64,000 nt of DNA from assembly GCA_050734155.1 (NCBI GenBank), contig JBOHUD010000100.1:24889-88888 (forward strand), written 5' to 3'. The position numbers and the translations under genes are program-made. The notes beneath the pieces were generated by a model. It saw only the letters and a list, made by a program, of their open reading frames with translations, was not told the DNA's origin and ran no database searches. This document shows positions 8,097-15,783 of this stretch, one piece after another. The stretch is from Aeolococcus sp050734155 (GTDB lineage Bacteria > Chloroflexota > Dormibacteria > Aeolococcales > Aeolococcaceae). The stretch's first letter is position 1, and the number at the start of each line of letters is the position of its first letter.

Positions 8097-9724
8097 ACGG
8101 AGGTGTCAACCCCAGCCGTGGCCGTCGGCGCCGCAGCGCGTTCGGGTTCCCGCCCCCAGTCCCGGGGAGCTGCGCCCGCCACGACGCCGATCTCGATTCC
8201 CCTGTTGCCGTCGCCTCGGGCCATTCCGGCGACGCTCTCCGCCGCCGGCAGCTCGACCACGAAGCAGGCGCCCCCTCCGCGGCTGTCGCGCACCTCGATC
8301 CTCCCGCCCATCTCGGCCAGCAGGCGAGCGCAGACGAACAGGCCGAGGCCACTGCCCCTGGTGGCCGCGCTGGTGCGACCGCGCTGGCCGCGGAGAAAGA
8401 TCTGCGCCCGAGCCTCATGCGGGACCCCGGGGCCTTGATCCTCGACGGTGAGCACGACCCTGCCGGCCTCGAGGTGGCCGGTGACGATGATCGGGCTGCC
8501 CGGCGCGTGGCGGCGAGCGTTGACCAGAAGGTTGTGCACCACCGTGGCCACCTCGGAGGGCCGGCCCCGGGCCACCAGGTCGCCGACCAGGAAGGAGATG
8601 TCGGCGCCGTGGCTGCGCTCGGCGGCGATGAGCGGCGCCAGGACCTCCACCGGCCGGAAGTCGGTGGTTTCGCCAGTTTCCGCGGCCGCGGCGGGCGCCC
8701 GGATCAGGTCCTCGAGCCGCGACAGCTCACTGGTCAGCGCCGTCCCCAGCGTCTCGCGGGTGATCTCATCCAGGTCATCCTGGTGGCGGCGCAGGGTGAG
8801 GTCGGCGGCGCGGATGGTGGCCAGTGAGGAGCGCACATCGTGGAGGCGCTCCTCCAACCTGGCGGCCTCGGCCTCGCGGGCGCCGAGGCTGGCCCTGAGG
8901 TCGGTGGCGACACGGCGGTTGGCCTGGGTGTGGGCCCGCAGCACCCAGCGCGCCTCCGCCTCGCTGCCCAGCAGGGCGCCGGCAGCGGCCAGGACCAGCA
9001 CGCAGGCCTCGACGAAGACGACGAGGTTGATCTGCTGTGCCGACGCCAGCGCGAGGGCGGCGACCACCACCTTGAGGAGGGCGTAGACGGCCAGCCACTG
9101 CGGAGTGGCCTGACGCGACCTCGCATACCAGGCAGCGGTGAGAGCGAGCAGCCCGCCCCAGACGACCAGGGACACCGAGAGGGCGGCGGTCGGATCGCTG
9201 TCCCAGGCGAGCACTCCGATCGCCACGGCCAGGAGCACCGAGCCGGCGGCGACGAGGCCGCTCTGGAGCAGGCTGCCCGCCGGCGCTGCCGGCGCCTCGC
9301 TCTGAGCGCGCCAGACCAGCACCGCGACAACCGCGACGACTGCAGACGTCACCATCGCGCCCCAGGCGGGGCTCAGGGAGATGTCGAAGAGCGGCTGGGG
9401 CTGGCGCAGCGGCACAGTGATGCCGAGCAGCAGCGCGGCAGACCCGGCATAGGCGGCCGAGCGGTCATGGACCAGCCGCCAGCGGAAGAGCGCGAACAGC
9501 CCGGCGCCGGCGAGCAGGAGCAGCTGAAGGATCTGCAGGACGCCGAGATCCTGCTCCCGCCCCAGTCCGAGCAGTGGGATCAACAGCACCCAGGCCAGGG
9601 AAGCAAAGATGCCGAGAAGAGCCAGGTGGATGAGCCGGCGAGCCGCCAGGGGAGGTGCCGACCACATCGCCGGGCGTCCACGTTCGATGTCCGCTGCTCC
9701 CTGGCCGCGGAGTGACGCCAACAT
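8093..9724 (-). CDS. Membrane sensor histidine kinase
   Basis: A 543-residue kinase. About eight membrane helices (residues 20-260) have no large extracellular domain, so sensing is probably in the membrane. A coiled coil and the phospho-histidine region 'HDVRSSLATIRAADLTL' follow, then a HATPase_c domain with the N-box 'VVHNLLVNARRHAP', 'VEDQGPGVPHEA' and 'RGSGLGLFVCARLL'. ATG 9724 was chosen because AAGGAAGG stands just upstream; longer starts exist but read poorly. It is translated together with its regulator and transcribed away from a second, similar system. The stimulus is unknown. Confidence 0.9.
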   Translation of the reverse strand: MLASLRGQGAADIERGRPAMWSAPPLAARRLIHLALLGIFASLAWVLLIPLLGLGREQDLGVLQILQLLLLAGAGLFALFRWRLVHDRSAAYAGSAALLLGITVPLRQPQPLFDISLSPAWGAMVTSAVVAVVAVLVWRAQSEAPAAPAGSLLQSGLVAAGSVLLAVAIGVLAWDSDPTAALSVSLVVWGGLLALTAAWYARSRQATPQWLAVYALLKVVVAALALASAQQINLVVFVEACVLVLAAAGALLGSEAEARWVLRAHTQANRRVATDLRASLGAREAEAARLEERLHDVRSSLATIRAADLTLRRHQDDLDEITRETLGTALTSELSRLEDLIRAPAAAAETGETTDFRPVEVLAPLIAAERSHGADISFLVGDLVARGRPSEVATVVHNLLVNARRHAPGSPIIVTGHLEAGRVVLTVEDQGPGVPHEARAQIFLRGQRGRTSAATRGSGLGLFVCARLLAEMGGRIEVRDSRGGGACFVVELPAAESVAGMARGDGNRGIEIGVVAGAAPRDWGREPERAAAPTATAGVDTSV

Positions 9725-9769
9725 CGCCTTCCTTCCCCTTCCCGAGTCAAACGCCCCGCGTCTGAGCGG

Positions 9770-9775
9770 AGTATA
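9770..9775 (-). promoter_or_regulatory. -10 element for the kinase/regulator operon
   Basis: On the minus strand the sequence reads TATACT, a near-consensus -10 box about 45 bases before ATG 9724. No good -35 box lies 16-18 bp upstream (GGACGG at 17 bp), which is typical of activator-dependent promoters. The repeated 86-bp module begins about 60 bp further upstream. Confidence 0.5.
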
Positions 9776-9837
9776 GCCTGCTCCGGGATCGACCGTCCGG
9801 CGGGGTCGGTTGCCCCTCCGCCCCTCGACCAACTCAG

Positions 9838-9923
9838 ATTTCATCAATTCTGATGATGTGCCGGCCCCCAGTCGCTGCGCATGATCGCTTCAATCGGAAC
9901 GGTGCCGCGGTGCACCGCTCACC
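9838..9923 (+). promoter_or_regulatory. 86-bp repeated regulatory module, copy A
   Basis: This non-coding block lies between the two divergent two-component systems. Three parts are seen: a 23-bp part (9838-9860; 20 of 23 bases match copy B) containing the inverted repeat TCATCA-N4-TGATGA, a 15-bp poorly conserved spacer (9861-9875), and a 48-bp part (9876-9923; 40 of 48 match) that starts TGCGCATGATCGC. Copy B (15646-15731) precedes the tasA-like gene in the same orientation and with the same spacing. The best reading is a binding site plus promoter for one of the adjacent regulators. A structured leader RNA is an alternative. Confidence 0.65.
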
Positions 9924-10017
9924 GCGAGGGCGAGCAGGGGATGGGGGTTCTGCACAGCTGCGAGACGGCCTGTCGCAGGCTGGCCCGCGCACCCGCAAAG
10001 ACGCGGAAGCGAAGGCG

Positions 10018-10788
10018 GTGAGCGCGTTGTGGAGCTTGCGAGGCGCGCAGGGGACCATCCGGGAGTCCAGTGGGGGCACCGGCGGGATCCCGGCAGAGGC
10101 GGCGGCGGCGGTCTCGGTGCTGGTTGTCGAGGACCACGAGATGCTGGCGGAGACGCTGGTGCTCGGTCTCTTTGCCAGGGGGTTCGACTGCACCGTGGCC
10201 CAGCTCACCGGCCCCGAGACGGTGCTGACCCAGGCGGCGCGGTTGCGTCCCGCCGTGGTGCTGCTGGACCTGCAGCTGGGCGACACCGACGGCCTGGATC
10301 TGATCCCGGGGCTGCGGGCGCTCGGCGCCAGGATCCTGGTGGTCACGGGATGCACCCATGAGCCCCGGGTGGCGGCGGCGCTGGCGCTGGGCGCCAGCGG
10401 GTGGGTGAGCAAGTCCGAGCCCTTTGAGCGCCTCCTCGAGGCCGCCGAATCCGTGGCACGCAACCGGCCGGTGCAGGACCGCGCGCGACACGAGGAGATG
10501 ATCGAGCTGGGGGCGGATTGGCTGGAGACCACCCGCGAGGCGAGGCGGCGCATCGCGCAGCTCACCGCCCGCGAACGTGAGGTGCTCTGGGCGCTGTCCG
10601 AGGGGGAGAGCGCCGCGGACATCGCCAGGGCGCTGGTGGTGTCGCTGGGCACGGTGCGGTGCCACATCCAGGCGATCCTCGGCAAGCTCGACGTGTCCAG
10701 CCAGCTGGCGGCGGTTGCCTACGCCAGCTCGCTGCTCACCTCGGATGGGCCTCCACGTCGCGATGGGCGGCTCGGAGGGCAGCGATGA
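10018..10788 (+). CDS. LuxR/NarL-type response regulator, paralogue of the divergent one
   Basis: A 256-residue regulator. The receiver has 'VLVVEDHEMLAETL', phosphoacceptor Asp in 'VVLLDLQLGD', Thr in 'ILVVTG' and Lys in 'GWVSKSEPF'. The C-terminal helix-turn-helix has 'LTAREREVLWALSEGES' and 'VSLGTVRCHIQAILGKLDV'. GTG 10018 with GAAGGCG just before it is preferred; the frame is open upstream to 9853, but that stretch overlaps the repeated regulatory module and is not regulator-like. The stop overlaps the kinase start by 4 bp. Head-to-head arrangement with its paralogue suggests duplication by inversion and possible cross-regulation. Confidence 0.9.
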   Translation: MSALWSLRGAQGTIRESSGGTGGIPAEAAAAVSVLVVEDHEMLAETLVLGLFARGFDCTVAQLTGPETVLTQAARLRPAVVLLDLQLGDTDGLDLIPGLRALGARILVVTGCTHEPRVAAALALGASGWVSKSEPFERLLEAAESVARNRPVQDRARHEEMIELGADWLETTREARRRIAQLTAREREVLWALSEGESAADIARALVVSLGTVRCHIQAILGKLDVSSQLAAVAYASSLLTSDGPPRRDGRLGGQR

Positions 10789-12386
10789 CGGTGCTGAGCG
10801 CCGTCAGGCTGCTCACGCGCTCCACCCCGGACTCGTATGCCGGCCCCGACCGGCGCACGATCATCGCCAAGCTCGCCAGCGAGAACACCCCCAGGGTGGT
10901 GGGGGGGATGCTGGCGGGGGTGGTCGTGCTGCCGCTGGTCGGGGTGGGCCTGTTCAGCATCGCACCCGGCCTGTCCGTGGCCGCCGCCTCCGTCGGCGCT
11001 GCGGATGCGGCCCTGGTGGCATTCCTGGCCACGGCTGTGATCCTTCTGCTTCGCTGGCGCCTGGTTGGTGCCGCGGCCAGCGCCCTGCTGTCGGTGGCGA
11101 TGCTGTTGACGGGGCTGCTGTTGGTGCCGGCGACCCACTTCGGCGCAGCCGCGCCCAGCTACGCTGTCGCGCTGCACCTGACCTCGGTGGCGTTCATCCT
11201 CGCTGCCTGCATCGGCGCCGTCGCCCTCCCCGTGGTGGTCGCGGGTCTCCGCCCGACCCTGCTCATCGTGGCCGCGCTCGGTGGTGCGATCGTCGCGGCG
11301 GTGCCGCTGGCGCTCCTTCCATTTGCCGGGGTGCGGGTCGGGGGCGACGGCATCACCGCGGCCTCGGCGATTGAGGGCCTCGGCTGTGCTGCGGTCGCGA
11401 TCGCGCTGCTCAACGGTGGCGTTCGCAGCGGACGGGTGCTCCTCGCCGGGGCAGGTGTGGTGCTGCTGGCCATCGCGGGCGCCCACGCCACACCTCTGTC
11501 GTCGACCGGCGCGTGGAGCGCCCTGCCCTCACTGCTCCTGCTGGTCGGGGCTGTGGAGTTCCTGCTGCTCGCCGGCACCGACCTGAAGTCCACCCTCGAT
11601 GTCGTGGTGCACCACGATGTGCGTGGCCGCCGCCGCTGGGTGGCCGCCGAGACCGAGCTGGATCGGGTTCGCCGGATCCACCGCGGCCGCAGTCACGACC
11701 TCACCAGCATGCTCGCCGCCATGGACGGGACGCTGCTCGTCCTCTCCCTCGAGCGCGGCACGCTCGACGCCGAGGAGCGCAGCCGGCTCATCGCTGCGGT
11801 TCGCGACCAGATCCAGCAGCTGCGCACCCTGCTGGCCGGGGACGGCGGCGCGGCGCGGCTCTATGACCTCGCCGACCTGCTCGGCGGCATCGTCGCCCTG
11901 CATGCGAACGGAGCTCAACGCGTGCACGCCGAGGTCGACCCGTCGCTGCCGATGCACGGCCACCCCGATCGGGTGATGCTGATCGTCAACAACCTTCTGG
12001 ACAACACCACCGCCCATGCCCCGGGCGCCAGGGTCACCCTGCGCGCCGCCCGGGCGGCCAGCGCCGACGGCGACATGGTGGAGATCGCGGTCTCCGACGA
12101 CGGCCCCGGGCTCGCAGACGCCGAGCTGGAGAGTGCCTTCGAGCCCGGCTGGCGGGGCAGCGCGGCCACCGCGGTGGCGGGGAGCGGGCTGGGGCTGGCG
12201 CAGTGCCGCGAGCTGGCCGAAGCCGAGGGAGGCCAGATAACCCTGGGCACCGCTGATCCCGCCGCCAGCCCAGGTCATCGGGGCTTGACGGCTCGGATCC
12301 TCATCCCGGTGGGGCCGGCCCGCCCGGCTCACGCGAAGATCGGCAATTTTGCCGATGCCCTGCTCTCCCGGGGCAACTACAACTGA
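10785..12386 (+). CDS. Membrane sensor histidine kinase, second system
   Basis: A 533-residue kinase. About eight membrane helices (residues 38-265) precede a cytosolic part with the phospho-histidine region 'SHDLTSMLAAMDGTLLVLSL' and a HATPase_c domain: 'IVNNLLDNTTAHAPGARV', 'VSDDGPGLADAE' and 'GSGLGLAQCRELAE'. Architecture and residues resemble the kinase at 8093-9724, so the two operons are paralogous. ATG 10785 overlaps the regulator stop (ATGA). The last codons contain a perfect 18-bp palindrome (12339-12356), and a hairpin follows the stop. Its likely targets are the secretion genes just downstream and the promoter region it shares with the other system. Confidence 0.9.
   Translation: MTVLSAVRLLTRSTPDSYAGPDRRTIIAKLASENTPRVVGGMLAGVVVLPLVGVGLFSIAPGLSVAAASVGAADAALVAFLATAVILLLRWRLVGAAASALLSVAMLLTGLLLVPATHFGAAAPSYAVALHLTSVAFILAACIGAVALPVVVAGLRPTLLIVAALGGAIVAAVPLALLPFAGVRVGGDGITAASAIEGLGCAAVAIALLNGGVRSGRVLLAGAGVVLLAIAGAHATPLSSTGAWSALPSLLLLVGAVEFLLLAGTDLKSTLDVVVHHDVRGRRRWVAAETELDRVRRIHRGRSHDLTSMLAAMDGTLLVLSLERGTLDAEERSRLIAAVRDQIQQLRTLLAGDGGAARLYDLADLLGGIVALHANGAQRVHAEVDPSLPMHGHPDRVMLIVNNLLDNTTAHAPGARVTLRAARAASADGDMVEIAVSDDGPGLADAELESAFEPGWRGSAATAVAGSGLGLAQCRELAEAEGGQITLGTADPAASPGHRGLTARILIPVGPARPAHAKIGNFADALLSRGNYN
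12339..12356. promoter_or_regulatory. Perfect 18-bp palindrome, possible operator
   Basis: ATCGGCAA-TT-TTGCCGAT lies inside the last codons of the second kinase gene, 130 bp before the secreted-protein gene at 12486. It may be an operator for that gene or chance within coding sequence. The surrounding bases show only weak similarity to the repeated 86-bp module. Confidence 0.35.
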
Positions 12387-12393
12387 TCCATGT

Positions 12394-12418
12394 GCCGGTG
12401 CGGATGATTCCGTCCGGC
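12394..12418 (+). terminator. Hairpin after the second kinase gene
   Basis: GCCGG at 12394-12398 pairs with CCGGC at 12414-12418, and inside it CGGA pairs with TCCG around a TGAT loop. It lies 8 bases after the kinase stop. There is no T-run, so it would be a weak or factor-assisted terminator, or an attenuator before 12486. Confidence 0.35.
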
Positions 12419-12485
12419 TGAGGATATTTCCGCCCACCGGTCGGCAGGAAACCGAGACGGGGGCGGGCAAGAGAGGAGGTTCTCT

Positions 12486-12950
12486 ATGAGAATCGGGATT
12501 CGCAAGCTGCTGCTGCTCGGAGGCAGTGCGGCAGTACTATCGACGGCCGGGTTTGCCTACATGGCAACCAACACCGTCACTCCGAGCAATGCTGGTGTGG
12601 GTTCCGGCGTCGTGTCAGGGTACAGCGTTGATGTCCTCTCATACGGCAACGATCCCGCCGGCTGCTACGATGGGTCCAATGCATACTGCACGGGCAGCCA
12701 AGATCTGGCGACCGCCACATCGGTGACCGTCAAGTTGACCACGCAAAGCCCCGGCCAGAATGTGGCCCCGACTACGGTGTATGCGTACGCCATCGGCCCC
12801 GGTACCCAGATGCATGTGGGACACAGCAACCAGTGCACACCGGCCAACACCTGGAACACCAGCACTGGCACGGGCGAGTTCACGTGCGTGTTCAACCCCG
12901 GGCTGGCGAAGGACCTGCTGGACCACGTCGCCATCGACGCTTCCCAGTAG
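12486..12950 (+). CDS. Small exported protein of the SipW-associated island
   Basis: A 154-residue protein with a strong ribosome site (AGAGGAGG, about 6 bases before ATG). A basic start and one hydrophobic helix (residues 6-26) are followed by 'ATNTVTPSNAGVGSGVVSGY', the kind of mature N-terminus seen in proteins encoded beside SipW-like peptidases. The rest is Thr/Ser/Gly-rich, predicted beta, with four Cys (near residues 59, 68, 118 and 138) that could form two disulfides. I know no function. The adjacent signal peptidase gene, starting 46 bp downstream, probably processes it. Base composition is clearly less GC-rich than the flanking kinase gene. Confidence 0.8.
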   Translation: MRIGIRKLLLLGGSAAVLSTAGFAYMATNTVTPSNAGVGSGVVSGYSVDVLSYGNDPAGCYDGSNAYCTGSQDLATATSVTVKLTTQSPGQNVAPTTVYAYAIGPGTQMHVGHSNQCTPANTWNTSTGTGEFTCVFNPGLAKDLLDHVAIDASQ

Positions 12951-12996
12951 GCGGATCAGTCGGATAGGATTTGTACGCGAGTTGCCGGGCACGAGC

Positions 12997-13572
12997 ATGA
13001 GCACCTACCACGCTGATCTCGTGTCCCGGCGCTCGCGCGTCTCCCCCCGTCCGACGCGCCTCTTCTCGCTCGCCGCTCTGCGGCCGCGCCACTCCCGTAT
13101 CCTCGCCGCGGTTGCAAGTGGCATCCTAGCCCTGGGCGCGTGGTCGCTCCTGGCGCCGCCCCAGCTTGGCGGTTCGACCTCGTTCGTCATAACGACGGGG
13201 ATCAGCATGCTGCCGAACTTTCACGCCGGGGACGCCGTCCTGCTACGCGCAGAGCAGCGCTACAGCGTCGGTGAGGTCGCCGGGTATCACAACGGTAATC
13301 TGAACGTCATCGTCATGCACCGCATCGTCGCCGTGCGCGGCGATCGCTATGTCTTCAAAGGCGACAACAACAACTGGGTGGACGGCTACGACCCGACGGC
13401 GGACCAGATCGTCGGCGTTGAGTGGGCGCACATGCCGAACCTCGGCAGTGTCCTCCTCTCGCTACGCACCCCCGCGATCGCCGCCTTCATCCTTGGAGCG
13501 CTCTGGCTTTTCATGTTCTGGCCGCGGTCGAGGTCGCGACGCCAGCGTAGGAGGCGACGGCATGCCCGCTGA
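12997..13572 (+). CDS. Signal peptidase I, ER/SipW type (first copy)
   Basis: A 191-residue membrane protease. A basic N-terminus and a membrane helix (about residues 32-50) precede the catalytic Ser in 'TTGISMLPNF', then 'GDAVLLRAEQ', and the His in 'VMHRIVAVRGD', followed by 'FKGDNNNWVDGYDP'. A second helix lies near the C-terminus before an Arg-rich tail. His in place of the usual bacterial Lys marks the S26B (ER/archaeal/SipW) type. ATG 12997 was chosen because residues before it read poorly. It overlaps the DUF5305 gene by 11 bp. It probably cleaves the exported proteins of this island and differs clearly from the second copy at 16603. Confidence 0.88.
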   Translation: MSTYHADLVSRRSRVSPRPTRLFSLAALRPRHSRILAAVASGILALGAWSLLAPPQLGGSTSFVITTGISMLPNFHAGDAVLLRAEQRYSVGEVAGYHNGNLNVIVMHRIVAVRGDRYVFKGDNNNWVDGYDPTADQIVGVEWAHMPNLGSVLLSLRTPAIAAFILGALWLFMFWPRSRSRRQRRRRRHAR

Positions 13573-14743
13573 TCAACAATTGGATCGACGGAGCTCTGGC
13601 AGAGCGCCCGGTGGCAGGCTCGACGTCGTCGTCGTCTGCGCGGTGTTGGCGATCTGCGCGGCCATCCTGGCGGGGGTCGCCTGGAGCCGCCCGACCACCG
13701 CGACCTCGAAGCTGACGTACACGCAGTCAGGGCAACTGGCATACAGTGCACCAGCGAGTCCGAAGTCTGTGTACGGGAGCGCCGGGGTGAGCACCGGCGA
13801 GCCGGTCTACGGCTCGGTGGTGCAGGCTCTCGCCCTCACCTATTCCTACCAACTCAGGGCCGATCTTCCAGCTGCTGTGAGCGGCACCGAGCAGCTGGTC
13901 GCCACCGTCAGCAACGGACAGGGACTGTCGCGCAGCATCCCGCTCCAGGCGACCGTGACGCCTTTCACCGGCCCGGTTTTCGCGGCCACGGCCAGACTGG
14001 ACATGGCCGTGCTACGAGGCGTGGCGGCAGCCTTCGATCAGGTCGGGGGCAATGCCGGCACGGGCATGTACTCGGTCGCGATCGCCCCGTCCGTGAACAT
14101 CAGCGGTCGGATCGGGTCCGCACGAGTGAATGCGTCGTTCGACGCGCCCATCGACTTCACCTACACCGCGGGCGACCTCCTCCCCGGAAGGGCGGGCGCC
14201 GCGCCGGGCTCTCAGGCGCAACCGAGTCTGGCCGCCAGCTCGAACGGCTCGGTGACTGTGCCCGCGGGCCAGGTCGCCACGCTCCTCTTCGGGCTCTCGG
14301 TGAGTGAAGTCCGAATCGCCTCCCTGGTGCTACTGCTCGTCGCGGTCCTGCTCGGGGGGATCGCCGGCTGGCCGGTGCTGCGTCAGGCCACCTCCGATGA
14401 TGAGCCCGCGCGCATCGCTGCCCGGTACGGTTCTCTGATCGTCGAAGCCGAGGCGGTGGCTGCGCATTCGGGGGTGGTTGTGGTGGAGCTGGACTCGTTC
14501 GACGATCTGCTCCGGGTCGCGCGCCGCCTCGAGTGTCCGATCCTGCACTGGGCGGAGGCGGGCGACATCTATGCCGTCGTCGACAGCGGCACGCTGTACC
14601 GCTCGCGGGATCGGCTACTCCCTGAGCCTGCGGTGCGCAGCCATCCCGCCAACCATTCCGGCGGGAACGGGAGTCAGGCCGGTCGGGACCACCTCTCGCG
14701 AATGTATCGTGAGGTACCGCGCCGCACGGCCAGGCGTCGGTGA
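13562..14743 (+). CDS. DUF5305-like membrane-anchored exported protein
   Basis: A 393-residue protein with a ribosome site AGGAGGCG before ATG 13562. A single N-terminal helix (residues 20-42) leads to an extracytoplasmic beta-rich region with 'YSYQLRADLPAAVSGTEQL', 'PFTGPVFAATARLD' and 'GMYSVAIAPSVNISGRIG'. A second helix (near residues 245-265) precedes a cytosolic tail of about 120 residues. This pattern matches DUF5305 proteins, which I know best from archaea, where they sit next to signal peptidase I. Its start overlaps the peptidase gene, so the two are probably one functional unit, perhaps scaffold and protease. Biochemical role unknown. Confidence 0.72.
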   Translation: MPADQQLDRRSSGRAPGGRLDVVVVCAVLAICAAILAGVAWSRPTTATSKLTYTQSGQLAYSAPASPKSVYGSAGVSTGEPVYGSVVQALALTYSYQLRADLPAAVSGTEQLVATVSNGQGLSRSIPLQATVTPFTGPVFAATARLDMAVLRGVAAAFDQVGGNAGTGMYSVAIAPSVNISGRIGSARVNASFDAPIDFTYTAGDLLPGRAGAAPGSQAQPSLAASSNGSVTVPAGQVATLLFGLSVSEVRIASLVLLLVAVLLGGIAGWPVLRQATSDDEPARIAARYGSLIVEAEAVAAHSGVVVVELDSFDDLLRVARRLECPILHWAEAGDIYAVVDSGTLYRSRDRLLPEPAVRSHPANHSGGNGSQAGRDHLSRMYREVPRRTARRR

Positions 14744-15480
14744 TGGCTGAAGGGGGTCGAGCGAGCATGGAGCACACTGCTGAGCCTCAGCAGAGCCGTC
14801 GACGACCTGGCGTGCTCGCCTGGGTCGCACTGGCCACCGGCGCGGCACTGGTCGCGGGGATGGCGCTCACCTCGATCCTGGGGGCCACGCCCGGGTATGC
14901 CGCGTCCTCGTGCGACTCCTCAGGATCACCGGTCACGGTACATTACGAGGCGGCTCCCGGAAGCTATCCCGGAGTCACCTTGGGCGTCGCGGTCTCCAGC
15001 GTCGACCTGTCGAACTTCCCAGCCGCGTGCAATGGCACGGCCGTCAAGCTCGAGGTGCGCGGCAACAGTGCCGGCGATCCGTCGATTGCACCGGCGGCCG
15101 ATCGGTTGCTGAGCACCGCCGATTCGACTGTCAACCCCTGCACCCAGAAGCCGCTCCCCGCCCCGGGAGTGGTGACCAACGCCAGCATCTCTCTCTCGCT
15201 CTGTGCGTCAGGCGGGCCGGCCGGCTATTTCAGCGTGCACGACATCACGTTGCTGAGCCTGTTCCTTGCGCAGGCGAGTGGCGGCGTCGCCGTGACCACC
15301 ACCCCGAGCCCGAGCCCCAGCGCCAGTCCCACCGGCGGGGTGGCTGGAGTAAGCGTTGTGACGCCATCCACCGGGGGCGCCCTGCCGGTCACCACCGACC
15401 TGCTCGGGGTTGGCGTCGCGCTGATGCTCGTCGGGGGATTTGCGGTCGCGGCCGCTTGGTACCGGCGCCGCGCGGAGTAG
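14740..15480 (+). CDS. Exported surface protein with sorting-signal-like C-terminus
   Basis: About 246 residues. GTG 14740 or ATG 14743 overlaps the previous stop; ATG 14767 with AGGGGG before it is an equally good start. A signal peptide ends around 'GATPGYAASS'. The middle is beta-rich with four Cys. A Thr/Ser/Pro linker 'TTTPSPSPSASPTGG' then leads to 'LPVTT', a hydrophobic helix and a 'YRRRAE' tail. That is the layout of an LPxTG-type cell-wall signal, although the motif is not canonical and no sortase is in the window. It is the last gene of the first secretion operon. Confidence 0.75.
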   Translation: MMAEGGRASMEHTAEPQQSRRRPGVLAWVALATGAALVAGMALTSILGATPGYAASSCDSSGSPVTVHYEAAPGSYPGVTLGVAVSSVDLSNFPAACNGTAVKLEVRGNSAGDPSIAPAADRLLSTADSTVNPCTQKPLPAPGVVTNASISLSLCASGGPAGYFSVHDITLLSLFLAQASGGVAVTTTPSPSPSASPTGGVAGVSVVTPSTGGALPVTTDLLGVGVALMLVGGFAVAAAWYRRRAE

Positions 15481-15783
15481 CGCCCAGGCTGCAGGGTCTG
15501 CTGTGGCGCATGGTGCCCGGCAGCAAGTGTCCTCGTCGCGACGGATGCATCCGCCCGACTGACACGGGCAGGCGTAGTCTGCTGATGTGCGATCCACCAC
15601 CCGCGGTGTTGCGGTGTTGAGGACTTTGGGAGCAAAGCTCTTCGTATTTCACCGATTTTGATGATGTGACTGTCACGAGAAGGTGCGCATGATCGCTGCA
15701 ATCAGAACGGCGCCGTGACGCGCCGCTCATCAGGAAGTGCAGCCGCAAGCGCGGCCATTGTCATGTAGGGGAGGAGACACTCG
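15481..15783. other. Intergenic region before the tasA-like gene
   Basis: 303 bp without a supportable gene. It holds copy B of the repeated module (15646-15731) and ends with a ribosome site GGGGAGGAG just before ATG 15784. Base composition around 15600-15720 is lower in GC than the flanking genes, as expected of a promoter region. Confidence 0.7.
15646..15731 (+). promoter_or_regulatory. 86-bp repeated regulatory module, copy B
   Basis: This copy matches copy A (9838-9923) in a 23-bp part (15646-15668), an equal 15-bp spacer and a 48-bp part (15684-15731). Here the inverted repeat is imperfect (TCACCG-N4-TGATGA). The module ends 52 bp before the tasA-like start. No standard -35/-10 pair is evident. 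The AGAAC (GGAAC in copy A) within the second part resembles a -35 of an ECF-type sigma factor, which I note only as a possibility. Confidence 0.65.

Noticed and set aside
9924..10017. c-di-GMP riboswitch before the second response regulator
   Set aside because: A CGCAAAG string occurs, but the ordered GEMM core (paired helices with the conserved flanking strings) is not present.
12330..12420. Third copy of the 86-bp module
   Set aside because: Only the AATTTTG-like core and a CGGATGATTCCG string resemble it; spacing differs and most of the 48-bp part is missing.
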